A stretch of 64,000 nt of DNA, taken from positions 124,001-188,000 of IMG/VR virus record IMGVR_UViG_3300045256_000050; one strand, given 5' to 3'. Made by a program: the position numbers and the translations under genes. This document shows, piece by piece, positions 44,486 to 52,508 of the stretch; positions within the stretch are counted from its first letter, which is position 1, and each line of letters begins with the position of its first letter. Under the pieces are notes generated by a model. That model ran no database searches. It was not told the DNA's origin and saw only the letters and a program-made list of their open reading frames with translations. Source of the DNA: a virus.

Positions 44486-45516
44486 TATGCCTCCAGCTTC
44501 ACGCCGAACTCGGCTGCGTTGATGTTCGTGCCCGTCCAGTCGATGTTGCCGTTCGGGTCTTTATCAAAGGCGTAACCGAAATAGCCGTAGACCGACTGAG
44601 TGGGACTGAGGACGCCGCTCGTGGCGTCCGACGCACTGGAGTGGGCCTGGAGTCTGATCTGCCGGGTGCCCGCAATCGTCTTTTCCGCCGAACACTCGAC
44701 CCACACGGCTTTGCCCGAGAGGCCGGTCGGCACGTTGGTCACGTCGTACAGGTCAACGTGCCCTGCGGTGCTGTCTTCAACGTAGTCGGTGTTACCGTTG
44801 GCGACGGCCGTCTCGTCTACGCACTGGTAGTTGCTCGCCGCACCGACGGGCGTCCACTGGTTCGTCGAGCCGTTGCCGATGGGGTTGCTGGTCAGAACCT
44901 TGATCGAGCCGAGGAAGTCGTTGTTGAAGCTCCCGGTGTTGTCTGCGATGTACCAGTCGTCGAACCAGCCGGGGAAGTTGTCGGCTGCCAGGGCGACCTT
45001 CGTCACGTTCGCAGAAGCCGCTTGCTGCGTGTTCACGTTGGTCAGGTTCAACACGGTCTGGCCGTTGACCTTGACCAGCACCGAGCCGGTGCTGCTGTTA
45101 ATCACTACCTTTGCCTCAACCCAGAACCAAGTCCCGTTGTTCGGGACGCCGATGGTCCCGATGCTTCCGAGTAGGGTGCCACCCGCCCTAGAAGCGAAGA
45201 AGTGGCCCGATTGCGTCAACGAGATAGTGAGTTGCAGTGTCGTGGCGTTATAGAAGTAGAGCAGGAAGCCGCTGCCGACGTTCTGCGTGTTCTGGTCGTC
45301 GATCTTGTAGGCGAAGCCGGTAATAACCGTGGGGGAAGCCAGGATGTTGTCCGGTGTGGTCAGAATGCGGTCGTCGGCGAAATAGCAGGACGTGCCGGTG
45401 CCGAGCCTGCCGGTCTGTCCGAACTGGAAGTTCGTGCCGTTAATCGTGTAGCCACGGGCCGTGAAGTCCGAGCTTTGCGTGTAGTTTTCAAAACCTTCAA
45501 CCCAGACGAGTGCCAT
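44485..45516 (-). CDS. LamG-like fibre/adhesin protein D, 343 aa
   Basis: Starts MALVWVEGFENYTQSSDFTA. It shows WFWVEAKVVINSSTGSVLVK, VNGQTVLNLTNVNTQ, the junction GSFNNDFLGSIKVLTSN and the end DPNGNIDWTGTNINAAEF then GVKLEA. It is the first gene of the minus-strand adhesin operon. AAGGAGG lies ~13 nt before the ATG, and a TATATA element lies 26 nt upstream, shared with the divergent gene at 45556. Confidence 0.8.
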   Translation of the reverse strand: MALVWVEGFENYTQSSDFTARGYTINGTNFQFGQTGRLGTGTSCYFADDRILTTPDNILASPTVITGFAYKIDDQNTQNVGSGFLLYFYNATTLQLTISLTQSGHFFASRAGGTLLGSIGTIGVPNNGTWFWVEAKVVINSSTGSVLVKVNGQTVLNLTNVNTQQAASANVTKVALAADNFPGWFDDWYIADNTGSFNNDFLGSIKVLTSNPIGNGSTNQWTPVGAASNYQCVDETAVANGNTDYVEDSTAGHVDLYDVTNVPTGLSGKAVWVECSAEKTIAGTRQIRLQAHSSASDATSGVLSPTQSVYGYFGYAFDKDPNGNIDWTGTNINAAEFGVKLEA

Positions 45517-45541
45517 AGACGGGAAACCTCCTTGATACGTC

Positions 45542-45547
45542 TATATA
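45542..45547. promoter_or_regulatory. Palindromic TATATA between divergent genes
   Basis: Lies 26 nt before the adhesin operon start (45516, minus) and 9 nt before the ATG at 45556 (plus). It may be a bidirectional late-promoter core. Confidence 0.5.
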
Positions 45548-45555
45548 CCCGTAGG

Positions 45556-46026
45556 ATGAGTACATTTAGTGATTGGCTGGATAACGCAGAACTGAGCGAG
45601 GGGACGACCCGCTACTCGGTCGAAGTGAACTTCCGCACGAAGCTGCCGGAGGTACTGGACGGGTATGCGAAGATCGCCCTGGGCTTCGTTTCGGCTGCAC
45701 TGAAGCAAGCCGACTTCCACGTCAAGCAGGTCTTCGACGACGGCTTGATCCGTATCCTCGTCTCAACCCGGAATTGGGACGACGGTGAGTGGGTCGTGGT
45801 TCTGTCTTGGAACCCGCACCACAAGGCGTTCGTCATGACGCCTGGGCACTACAACACGCTCAACAAGTCCGTTTCCTTCAAGAAGCACGCCTCCACCCTG
45901 CTGAAGTCCGACAACCCTAGCGAGTTGACCAAGCTGGTGAAGGATGCGATGGACAAACTGAAGAACGTCCCAGACCGCCACGTCGAAAAGCTCAAAAAGG
46001 TGCCTCTCAAACGGGGACCGAAGTAA
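45556..46026 (+). CDS. Possible capsid-targeted internal protein, 156 aa
   Basis: N-terminus MSTFSDWLDNAELSEGTTRY fits the aromatic capsid-targeting pattern with a possible cleavage at LSE. The body has an alpha/beta arrangement (LDGYAKIALGFVSAALKQAD, WVVVLSWNPHHKAFVMTPGH) and a Lys-rich helical C-terminus (KLVKDAMDKLKNVPDRHVEK). No catalytic signature. It is divergent from the adhesin operon. Confidence 0.65.
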   Translation: MSTFSDWLDNAELSEGTTRYSVEVNFRTKLPEVLDGYAKIALGFVSAALKQADFHVKQVFDDGLIRILVSTRNWDDGEWVVVLSWNPHHKAFVMTPGHYNTLNKSVSFKKHASTLLKSDNPSELTKLVKDAMDKLKNVPDRHVEKLKKVPLKRGPK

Positions 46027-46446
46027 AAGTTTTCCGATCAAATTTGGCCGCAAGGCACCCTATTCGCAGATTATCCCTACAGACGCAGGCGGGTTCTCAG
46101 CGAGTTCTCAGGAATTTGTGGAAATCCGTTAAGACCGGCCTCTAGGGTACGGTATCTGCAAGTAAGTGCAGTGCGTAGGGACTACCCCGGTCACTTTGGA
46201 AAAAGTGATAATTTCCCTTGACGGGACGGGGATGGACAGGATGAAATGGATGCTTGAGGGTACGCCTTCCCCGGCCTCCTCCTGTCCGGCCTCAATCCGA
46301 ATCGTGTCGGGTTGAGGTTTCAAGGACGATGAACCGAGGTCTGAAACCCCAGGATGGGGCAACTTCAGGCCAAAACTCCCAGAAAAAGCCGGGGGTTTGC
46401 TGTGGGGACCACGTTTCCGTTCTACTCCAGGGCGAAGCAGGCACTT
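46027..46446. other. Non-coding stem-loop-rich region
   Basis: About 420 bp without a convincing gene. Visible structures: GACCGG (46133-46138) pairing with CCGGTC (46188-46193) and enclosing CTGCA / TGCAG; GGAAA / TTTCC near 46198-46217; CTCAATCCGA / TCGGGTTGAG near 46292-46317; GGTTTCA / TGAAACC near 46316-46348. A TTGACG at 46219 could be a -35, but no strong -10 follows. It may encode a structured RNA or leader. No tRNA fold was found by eye. Confidence 0.45.
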
Positions 46447-46662
46447 GTGGTGGCTGAACGCTGCGAATGCGGCCATCTCAAGTCAGAACACGGCAGCAAG
46501 CTGACACGTTTGCCGAACGGGCAAATGTATCGGCAGTACCAGCACGGCTCGTGCTGCGAAGATGACTGCCCGTGCGACCAGTACACCTTCGCCGAGTATG
46601 TGACCGAAGAAGAGGCCGTCGAACACCTGTTGCAGTGCCGACGCCTGAAAGTCGTGGCCTGA
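46447..46662 (+). CDS. Small Cys/His zinc-binding protein, 71 aa
   Basis: Contains ERCECGHLKSEHGSK and SCCEDDCPCDQYTF, with Cys and His spacing suggesting two zinc sites, then an acidic helix (YVTEEEAVEHLLQCRRLK). The start is uncertain: GTG codons at 46447 and 46450 directly precede the conserved part, while an in-frame ATG at 46354 would add 31 low-complexity residues over the structured RNA region. A hairpin follows the stop. Confidence 0.55.
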   Translation: MVAERCECGHLKSEHGSKLTRLPNGQMYRQYQHGSCCEDDCPCDQYTFAEYVTEEEAVEHLLQCRRLKVVA

Positions 46663-46690
46663 GCAAGTCGCCCAACGCTGGGAAATGACT

Positions 46691-46718
46691 ACGCCGAGCG
46701 GAATGTCCCGCTCGGCGT
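46691..46718. terminator. Strong hairpin, possible terminator
   Basis: ACGCCGAGCGG / CCGCTCGGCGT, an 11-bp perfect stem with a 6-nt loop, 28 nt after the zinc-protein stop. The following T-tract is weak on both strands, so it may instead be a processing or stabilising element between convergent units. The 46719-46845 stretch holds nothing convincing. Confidence 0.5.
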
Positions 46719-46845
46719 CGTACTTTGTGGTCGGAAGTGAGCATCCTGCTTTCCAACTCGGGTGGGTCTGCTTCTCAACTACCTCTATGACGCTCCAGGC
46801 GGTTGAGAAGTTCACCACGAATCCTGAGAAATTCCCTTCTCGCTC

Positions 46846-48528
46846 CTACTTTCTGACCTTGATCGAATAGAGTTTCTTGCCCTGGAAGAACATGACTTGG
46901 GAGTCCCGAGCGGTCAAGATCATGTCGCCTTCCGTCACCGGATCGTCGATCTCTTTGACGCTCGGATGATCGACACGGAAAATCTCGACGTTTTCCTGCT
47001 CATTCATCAGCACGCCGATGCCCGTTGGAAGCCCTACGAAGTTCAGGGAGGGCACGGAAACGTCCGAGACGGTCCTGATCTCGTAGCTCCAGTCGGCAGC
47101 GAACCGCAGCGTGTGGCGAGCGTACTTGCCCGTCCGGTCCACGGTGATGATGCCCAACAGCCGGTTGTGGTAGCGGGCGTCCACCACCTGAAGCCCGTTA
47201 AGCTCCTTGATGGCGATCTGCCGGTTCTCCCGGCTGTTCGGGAAGATCGACGCAATCGTGGCGTCGAACAGGGTTTGGATCAAGCAGCCCTCGAAAACCT
47301 TCGTGGACTGTGGGATGTATGTCCCAACGACAGTGGTCCCGGCGAGAACTTTACTTCCCAGACCAGTGAAGGTAAGTTCCAGAACGTTCCCGCCGAGGAG
47401 GACGTACACCCGGTCGCCAGAGGTAAACACCTTCTCGGCGTTGCAGGTAATGGGAATCTTGTCGCCCGTCAGGATGTTCTGGATGTTCAGCGTGCCGTGA
47501 TCGGTCCACACGGCCAGCGGGGTAGCACCCAGGAATCCGATCTGGACGGGGTGTGCGAGTGCGACACGTCTGCCGTTCACATATGCGCATCCCTGGCACA
47601 GCACCACTTCCGTGCCCTGGCTGTAGCGGTAGCCGACGATCTCCTCGTCCAACTCCCGCAGCAGTTCGATGTCGAAGTTGTTGCTGCCCTTGATCGTCTT
47701 GACGGTCGTGATGACGGCGAGTTTGGCGACCAGATCGAACGGCGGCGGCACCCGCATCCCACGGTCCAGAACGGCCTCGTACCACTTCAGGTACACGTCT
47801 GGGATGACGGAGAGCGGCTGGCAGACGGCCTTCGGGTAGGTCACGTCGGGGTTGAGGACGGAGATGTTGGCCTTCATGCGGCCGTCCATCGCCGTGTTCT
47901 TGTCCGTGAACTTCGGGTGGTTCCCCTTGTAGGGGTGAATCCCGATGAACATCTGGAACGTGACGACGGCGAACGAGAACCAGTCCGTTCCTTCAGTGAA
48001 CTTGTTGTTACAGTGGCGGTCCCGGATGGACTCCATGATCGCCGTGGCCGGGTAGCTCGGCGTCTGGTACGAGTTCACGTCGATGAAGAACACGTTCTCA
48101 AGGGGAGCGTCCAGAAGGAAGTTCAACTCGTTCAGGTCTACGAGCAGAACCTTCTTCGAGTGGATGAAGCCGGTGGTCGCCTGCATCTGGCGGACCAGCT
48201 TCAGCACCATGTCCGGGGTGACGTTGTTCCGGGTGCGGAACGCCTTCGTGAACAACTGGCAGAGGGTGTAGGCGTCGGGCACGAGCTTCATCGTGTACCC
48301 GACATCGACGCCCTTCGTGTCCACGAGGATGTCTTCCGGCCGAATGATGTGCGGCTCGTCGAGGACGGCGAGTTCCTTGAACTTCTGCTCCGGGATCATC
48401 TTCCCCGGTTCGCAGACTTTGTAAACCACGCCGCCCTTCGAGTAAACCTCACCTTCCCCGCCTTTGGCGAGGAAGTTCCTCTTGTCGAGGTTCACTTCGA
48501 GACGCTTCCCCTTGAGAGTGAGCTTCAT
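46846..48528 (-). CDS. Divergent Ser/Thr protein kinase (TerY-P-triad type)
   Basis: 560 aa. Residues ~15-290 carry kinase motifs: Gly-loop FLAKGGEGEVYSKGG, VVYKV with Lys37, catalytic loop LLVDLNELNFLL (Asp131, Asn136) and FFIDVNSYQTPSYP in the DFG position (Asp150), then GTDWFSFAVVTFQMFIGIHP. Residues ~330-560 form a beta-propeller-like repeat domain (YVNGRRVALAHPVQIGFLGA, DGRVYVLLG-type strands) with no enzyme motif. The operon also encodes a PP2C phosphatase, and a vWA protein lies nearby, the set described as the TerY-P triad. It probably phosphorylates host or phage proteins; substrate unknown. Confidence 0.82.
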   Translation of the reverse strand: MKLTLKGKRLEVNLDKRNFLAKGGEGEVYSKGGVVYKVCEPGKMIPEQKFKELAVLDEPHIIRPEDILVDTKGVDVGYTMKLVPDAYTLCQLFTKAFRTRNNVTPDMVLKLVRQMQATTGFIHSKKVLLVDLNELNFLLDAPLENVFFIDVNSYQTPSYPATAIMESIRDRHCNNKFTEGTDWFSFAVVTFQMFIGIHPYKGNHPKFTDKNTAMDGRMKANISVLNPDVTYPKAVCQPLSVIPDVYLKWYEAVLDRGMRVPPPFDLVAKLAVITTVKTIKGSNNFDIELLRELDEEIVGYRYSQGTEVVLCQGCAYVNGRRVALAHPVQIGFLGATPLAVWTDHGTLNIQNILTGDKIPITCNAEKVFTSGDRVYVLLGGNVLELTFTGLGSKVLAGTTVVGTYIPQSTKVFEGCLIQTLFDATIASIFPNSRENRQIAIKELNGLQVVDARYHNRLLGIITVDRTGKYARHTLRFAADWSYEIRTVSDVSVPSLNFVGLPTGIGVLMNEQENVEIFRVDHPSVKEIDDPVTEGDMILTARDSQVMFFQGKKLYSIKVRK

Positions 48529-48540
48529 GTTGCCCTCGGG

Positions 48541-49026
48541 TTACTTGACTTCTTCCAGGGCCAGGATGCGGCTGCTGACCTGACGCCGCATCTTCCGGCT
48601 CATGGCTTCCACGTCCTTGTCCTTGAACTCGCCAGCCGTGGCGATCAGCTTGTCCAGGTCGGCTTCCAGCTTCTCCAGCATCCCGCCGACCGGACTCTCC
48701 GGGGGCGTGCCGGGGATGACCGTCGCCTGCTTGATGACCAGCTTCTTCTTCGGCTTTGGCCCCGGCTTCTTCTTGACCGGCTGAACCGTCCCCGTCGCCG
48801 CCGGGGTGCCGTGGGCGTGGGCCGGGCTGGCGAGCGGCTTGGCCTTCGCCTTCTTGTCCCGCCACGTCTTCCGGGCGTACTGGAAGAGTTGGTTGTTCGG
48901 CACGTCCATCCGGGTCGGGTGCTTCTCCTTGAACTGCCGCACCATCTCCTCGAAGGAGATGTTCTCGTTCTCCTCGAACATCTTGTGGATCAGAGCCGTC
49001 GCCGATTCTCGCTTCGTCGTGTCCAA
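48541..49026 (-). CDS. Hypothetical Lys/Pro-rich protein between kinase and nadD genes, 161 aa
   Basis: Starts probably at a TTG (49026) after GAGGGC. The N-terminal ~60 residues are helical (ALIHKMFEENENISFEEMVR, LFQYARKTWRDKKAKAK). The middle is a Lys/Pro/Ala-rich linker (KKKPGPKPKKKLVIKQATV) and the C-terminus is helical again (LEKLEADLDKLIATAGEFKD). The linker could bind nucleic acid or be a kinase target. It lies 10 nt after nadD and 12 nt before the kinase, so it belongs to the operon. Family unknown. Confidence 0.65.
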   Translation of the reverse strand: MDTTKRESATALIHKMFEENENISFEEMVRQFKEKHPTRMDVPNNQLFQYARKTWRDKKAKAKPLASPAHAHGTPAATGTVQPVKKKPGPKPKKKLVIKQATVIPGTPPESPVGGMLEKLEADLDKLIATAGEFKDKDVEAMSRKMRRQVSSRILALEEVK

Positions 49027-49036
49027 GATCGTGCCC

Positions 49037-49618
49037 TCAGTAGAGGTTGTTTGCCTGGACGTAGAGGTAAGTGTCGTGGAGGACAAGCTTGGCTGCCTCC
49101 GGGTCGTGTGCCTCGTACATCCGGCGGAAGTCAGAAGACGCCACTTGCAGGTTCGCACCGGCGAGGTACTTGTGGGGAGGGCGATGCCACCACTCGTTAC
49201 CACGGGTGTAACCGGCTCTGTCAAATACTACAAACGGCACCACGTCCAGTAAAGCAGGATAGCCAACCCACTTCTCGATTTTCAGGGCGTTGTCCATCCC
49301 GATCATCAGGTGGAATTGATACTGCGGATAAGCATCCCGCAGCAGTTCGTAGACCCCCATCGTCGGGAGTTGAAGCTGGTGCTTGATCTCGAAGTCGCTG
49401 GCTTTGGCCCACGGGCCGAGATGATCCACCATCAGTTCGCACATGCGAAGCCGATGGAACGGGTCAGACATGACCTTGCCGAACATGTGCTTGTAGCAGG
49501 GCATCACCCACACTTCGTCGAAGTGCGGGCGAGCCAGACACATGAGTTGCTGGTGTCCGATAGTCGGCGGGTCGGCTGCCGTGCCTAGAACTGCGACCGT
49601 CCTGGTCTTATCCGTCAT
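49037..49618 (-). CDS. nadD: Nicotinate-nucleotide adenylyltransferase (NadD/NMNAT-like)
   Basis: 193 aa of the nucleotidyltransferase alpha/beta-phosphodiesterase fold. AVLGTAADPPTIGHQQL is the G-x-x-x-x-P-x-x-x-G-H nucleotide-binding motif, and ASSDFRRMYEAHDPEAAKLV matches the S/T-x-x-R signature before the C-terminal helix. The middle has WVMPCYKHMFGKVMSDPFHR and HLMIGMDNALKIEKW, as in NadD (WVPTxxxPxK-type loop and G-x-D). It converts NaMN plus ATP to NaAD (or NMN to NAD). It lies between the PP2C gene (11-nt overlap) and an unknown gene, and supplies the substrate of the NAD synthetase. Confidence 0.85.
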   Translation of the reverse strand: MTDKTRTVAVLGTAADPPTIGHQQLMCLARPHFDEVWVMPCYKHMFGKVMSDPFHRLRMCELMVDHLGPWAKASDFEIKHQLQLPTMGVYELLRDAYPQYQFHLMIGMDNALKIEKWVGYPALLDVVPFVVFDRAGYTRGNEWWHRPPHKYLAGANLQVASSDFRRMYEAHDPEAAKLVLHDTYLYVQANNLY

Positions 49619-50414
49619 ATACCACTCCTATTCCGAAGTCATCTTCGTTGATGTAGTTGTATTCCTTGAACTTCTCGAACGCCTTGTGGCAACGCCTGCG
49701 AACGAACGTCCCAGCGTAACCCTTGAAAGCCATCACTTCGTTCAGGATGGAGTCGATCTCCACCGTGTTCTTCGTGATCGAGGTTGCGTTCTTCACCTTC
49801 TCGGTGAAGTGGCTCAGCCCGTCGGTGATGAGGGCCACCATGTCGTACTCGGCACGGGAGAAGGAGAACGCCCATCCGCTCAACCCGTACTCGATACCCA
49901 TCTCGTTGACACTCACGTCGTCGTCAATGGTCGTGACGACGAACTTCCCCCAGCCGAGCTTCTTCAGGTACTCCTCCCGGTCGCCGGGGGTGAAGCCGTA
50001 CTTCAAGTAGTACGGTCCGCCCGACGTGAACTCGACGGTCACGACCTGGAGTTTGCCGCTGCGGTGACGGGCGATGATGTTGCCGTCACCGTACAGGCAC
50101 CCGCCGAAGTTCGGATCGTTCTTCCTCATCGTCACCCACCCCAGAGTCGCCAGGAGCGAGTTCGGATCGAGTTCCAGACCGTGCCGGTGCAGGTCTGCGG
50201 CCTTGAACACCGCTTCACCGATTACACCCCCGGTCCGCTTCAGCGAGAGTTCGGCGGACTTCGCCAGCAACCGTGCGCCCCAATCCGTGTCCGGGGCCGA
50301 GGAACAGCCGTCGCAGATCACTGCGTAGGCCATGTCCTCAGTCAAACCCGACAGGGCGTAGTCCTGGCAGACTGCGTGCGTCGAACCGATGGTGTAGAAG
50401 GCGTCGGCGTTCAT
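49608..50414 (-). CDS. PP2C-type Ser/Thr protein phosphatase
   Basis: 268 aa with the PP2C metal-binding acidic positions in order: CQDYALSG (Asp18), AVICDGCSSAPDTDWGARLL (Asp35-Gly36), a central GGCLYGDGNIIARH, MVALITDGLSHF and the C-terminal NEDDFGIGVVYDG. The spacing fits short bacterial and phage PP2C domains of the TerY-P and type VI secretion contexts. It overlaps nadE by 4 nt (ATGA) and nadD by 11 nt, placing a signalling phosphatase inside an NAD-synthesis operon. It probably reverses the action of the kinase at 46846. Confidence 0.85.
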   Translation of the reverse strand: MNADAFYTIGSTHAVCQDYALSGLTEDMAYAVICDGCSSAPDTDWGARLLAKSAELSLKRTGGVIGEAVFKAADLHRHGLELDPNSLLATLGWVTMRKNDPNFGGCLYGDGNIIARHRSGKLQVVTVEFTSGGPYYLKYGFTPGDREEYLKKLGWGKFVVTTIDDDVSVNEMGIEYGLSGWAFSFSRAEYDMVALITDGLSHFTEKVKNATSITKNTVEIDSILNEVMAFKGYAGTFVRRRCHKAFEKFKEYNYINEDDFGIGVVYDG

Positions 50415-52462
50415 TCAGGAACTCCAGAGAGCCACAGTGCGGGTAACACGTCAGACGGGGCACGCCAGTCGCCCCGTGGCGACAGGCCGACAGAACCGAC
50501 CTTCGGGCCGTCCGGGACACAGTTCCGCTTGAACTGGTTCTGAACGAACCGAGCCAGGAACGTCCGCAGGGCGTTCTTCTTCTCGCCCTCGGTGTAGTCT
50601 ATCGAGAACTTCGCCTTCGTCATGAGGTAGGCGATCTTCTCCGGCGGGAACTGGTTCCGCAGGAAGTTGAACAGGATGAAGTCGTGGAGTTCATACGCCC
50701 CCAGGACGCTCTCCGTCTTCTGGACGTGCTGGCCGTCCTTACCCACCGGCAGAAGTTCCGGGGATACAGGCGTTGCCACGATATCGTAGAGGACGCTGGC
50801 GAGCTTGTCCCGCTTCTCGTTACCGCCCTCTATCACGAAGTCGTCGATGCACTCGTCGGCGATGTACTTGACCACGAACTTCACGAGCGTCTTCGGCACG
50901 GTGCAGTTCGGGTTGTAGTTGCTCATGTGGTCGCCGTTGTAGGTACACCACCCCAGAGCCGCCTCCGAGAGATCACCCGTACCGACCACGAACCCCTTCG
51001 AGAAGAGTAACAGGGTCCGCAGACGGGCCTGGACGTTCTCGAACGTCAGGTCTTTCAGTTCTTCGGCGGGCGTCTCTTCGATGAGCTTGTTGATCCACTG
51101 GAACATCCCGTAGCCGTAAGGCTGTTCCTGACCGAATGGGGCATGACGGATCAGCGTCATCACGTCGCTGGTCAGGTGCGTGATCGGCATCGTGGACTGC
51201 GTGATGCCCAGCAGACGCATCAGTTCCAGGGCGTTCCCCTTCGTCCGCTCGGTCGTACCGAACCCCGGCATCGTTGCCCCGTGGATTCGGGTGTGCGGGA
51301 TGCCCAACTCGTCGCAGGCACGGACCACCGCCAGCAGGGCCAGCGTGGAGTCCAGGCCACCGGAGACGCCGATGACAAGCGGCGTACTCGGCTGGAGTTG
51401 TTCGATCCGCCTGCACAGACCGTGCGTCTGAATGCCGAAGATGTCCGAGCAGCGGGCCTGAAGCGTGGTCGGGTCACTCGGCACGAACGGGGCTGGGGCG
51501 ACGTACCGCAGCAGGTCCGTCCTGGGCGTCTCCGTGACCTGGAACCAGACCGGGATGTGGCGGTACTGGTGGTAGTCGTGCCGCCTCGACTGAGTGAAGG
51601 TGTTGGACTTCGCCCGGTCGTTGTTGAGCTTCATCAAGTCCACGTCGGCACGGGCGTAGGCGACTTCCTTGTACTTCAGCCCCTTGCCGACCCGCTTGGA
51701 CTCGTTGAGCAGGTTGCCGTTCTCGGCGATGATGCAGTGCCCGCCGAACACGACATCGCTGCTGCTTTCGGTGGAACCGGCCGAAGAGTAGGCGTAAGCC
51801 GCCACGCACCGGGCCGACTGGTTCTTCACCAAGTCCATCCGGTACTCGCTCTTGGCGACGAGTTCGTTGCTGGCCGAGAGGTTGACGAGAATTTGCGCCC
51901 CGTGGATGGCGGCGTGGGAGGAAGGCGGGATGGGCATCCACATGTCTTCGCAGATTTCGGCGAAGATGCGGACATCGTGGCCCGGCCGTCGGTCGTCGGC
52001 GAACATCAGGTCCGGGCCGAACGGGATGACCCCGCCTGCGAAGTAGACTTCGGTCGGACAGTTCGCATTCCAGGGCGAGAAGTGACGGCCCTCGTAGAAC
52101 TCGCCGTAGTTCGGCATGTACGTCTTCGGGACGATGCCGATGAGCTTCCGGTCTTGGAACGCCAGGGCACAGTTGTAAAGCGCACCTTCCACCCGGACCG
52201 GACAGCCCACGAAGACGAGGGGCGTGGTCGGCAGGTGCTTCCAGAGTTCGATGACGGCCTGTTCGGCGGCGTCGATCAGGTGCTTGTGGCCGAAGTAGTC
52301 GCCGCAGGTGTAGCCGGTGACGGCGAGTTCGGGAAAGACGATCAGGTCGGCGTCGGCTTGGGCCTGTGCCGCTTCGATGATGGATTTGGCGTTCATCGCC
52401 GGGTCGGTGACGTAGACCCTGGGCGAAACGGCCGCAATGCGGAAAAAGCCGAACTTGTCCAT
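50411..52462 (-). CDS. nadE: Glutamine-dependent NAD+ synthetase
   Basis: 683 aa, the two-domain bacterial form. Residues ~1-310 are a nitrilase-type glutaminase with catalytic Glu45 (VFPELAVTGYTCGDYF), Lys113 (GIVPKTYMPNYGEFY) and Cys171 (IFAEICEDMWMP). Residues ~340-660 are the amidotransferase/synthetase with the PP-loop IGVSGGLDSTLALLAVV (~364-380) and FVVGTGDLSEAALGWCTYNG. It converts NaAD, ATP and glutamine to NAD+. It is the first gene of the operon nadE-PP2C-nadD-unknown-kinase, behind a promoter at 52481-52508 and an AAGGAGG site. Full length, no missing key residue. Confidence 0.95.
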   Translation of the reverse strand: MDKFGFFRIAAVSPRVYVTDPAMNAKSIIEAAQAQADADLIVFPELAVTGYTCGDYFGHKHLIDAAEQAVIELWKHLPTTPLVFVGCPVRVEGALYNCALAFQDRKLIGIVPKTYMPNYGEFYEGRHFSPWNANCPTEVYFAGGVIPFGPDLMFADDRRPGHDVRIFAEICEDMWMPIPPSSHAAIHGAQILVNLSASNELVAKSEYRMDLVKNQSARCVAAYAYSSAGSTESSSDVVFGGHCIIAENGNLLNESKRVGKGLKYKEVAYARADVDLMKLNNDRAKSNTFTQSRRHDYHQYRHIPVWFQVTETPRTDLLRYVAPAPFVPSDPTTLQARCSDIFGIQTHGLCRRIEQLQPSTPLVIGVSGGLDSTLALLAVVRACDELGIPHTRIHGATMPGFGTTERTKGNALELMRLLGITQSTMPITHLTSDVMTLIRHAPFGQEQPYGYGMFQWINKLIEETPAEELKDLTFENVQARLRTLLLFSKGFVVGTGDLSEAALGWCTYNGDHMSNYNPNCTVPKTLVKFVVKYIADECIDDFVIEGGNEKRDKLASVLYDIVATPVSPELLPVGKDGQHVQKTESVLGAYELHDFILFNFLRNQFPPEKIAYLMTKAKFSIDYTEGEKKNALRTFLARFVQNQFKRNCVPDGPKVGSVGLSPRGDWRAPSDVLPALWLSGVPE

Positions 52463-52480
52463 GATGTCCTCCTTGACACT

Positions 52481-52508
52481 AGGATACCGTTGGGAGCGTA
52501 GTTGTAAA
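52481..52508 (-). promoter_or_regulatory. Sigma-70-like promoter of the nadE operon
   Basis: On the minus strand TTTACA (-35), a 16-nt spacer, then TATCCT (-10), followed by AAGGAGG and the nadE ATG at 52462. It overlaps the end of the upstream gene (stop at 52509). Confidence 0.55.

Noticed and set aside
46130-46200. A tRNA or tmRNA gene in the gap
   Set aside because: The stems do not form a cloverleaf, and no T-loop (GTTCRANNC) or CCA-adjacent acceptor stem is present.
46685-46870. A 61-codon plus-strand frame after the hairpin
   Set aside because: No ribosome-binding site, unusual composition, and it runs into the convergent kinase gene.
46897-49386. Plus-strand open frame of 829 codons opposite the kinase and nadD genes
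   Set aside because: The minus-strand kinase and NadD have clear catalytic motifs. The plus frame is Asp/Val/His-rich without any domain.
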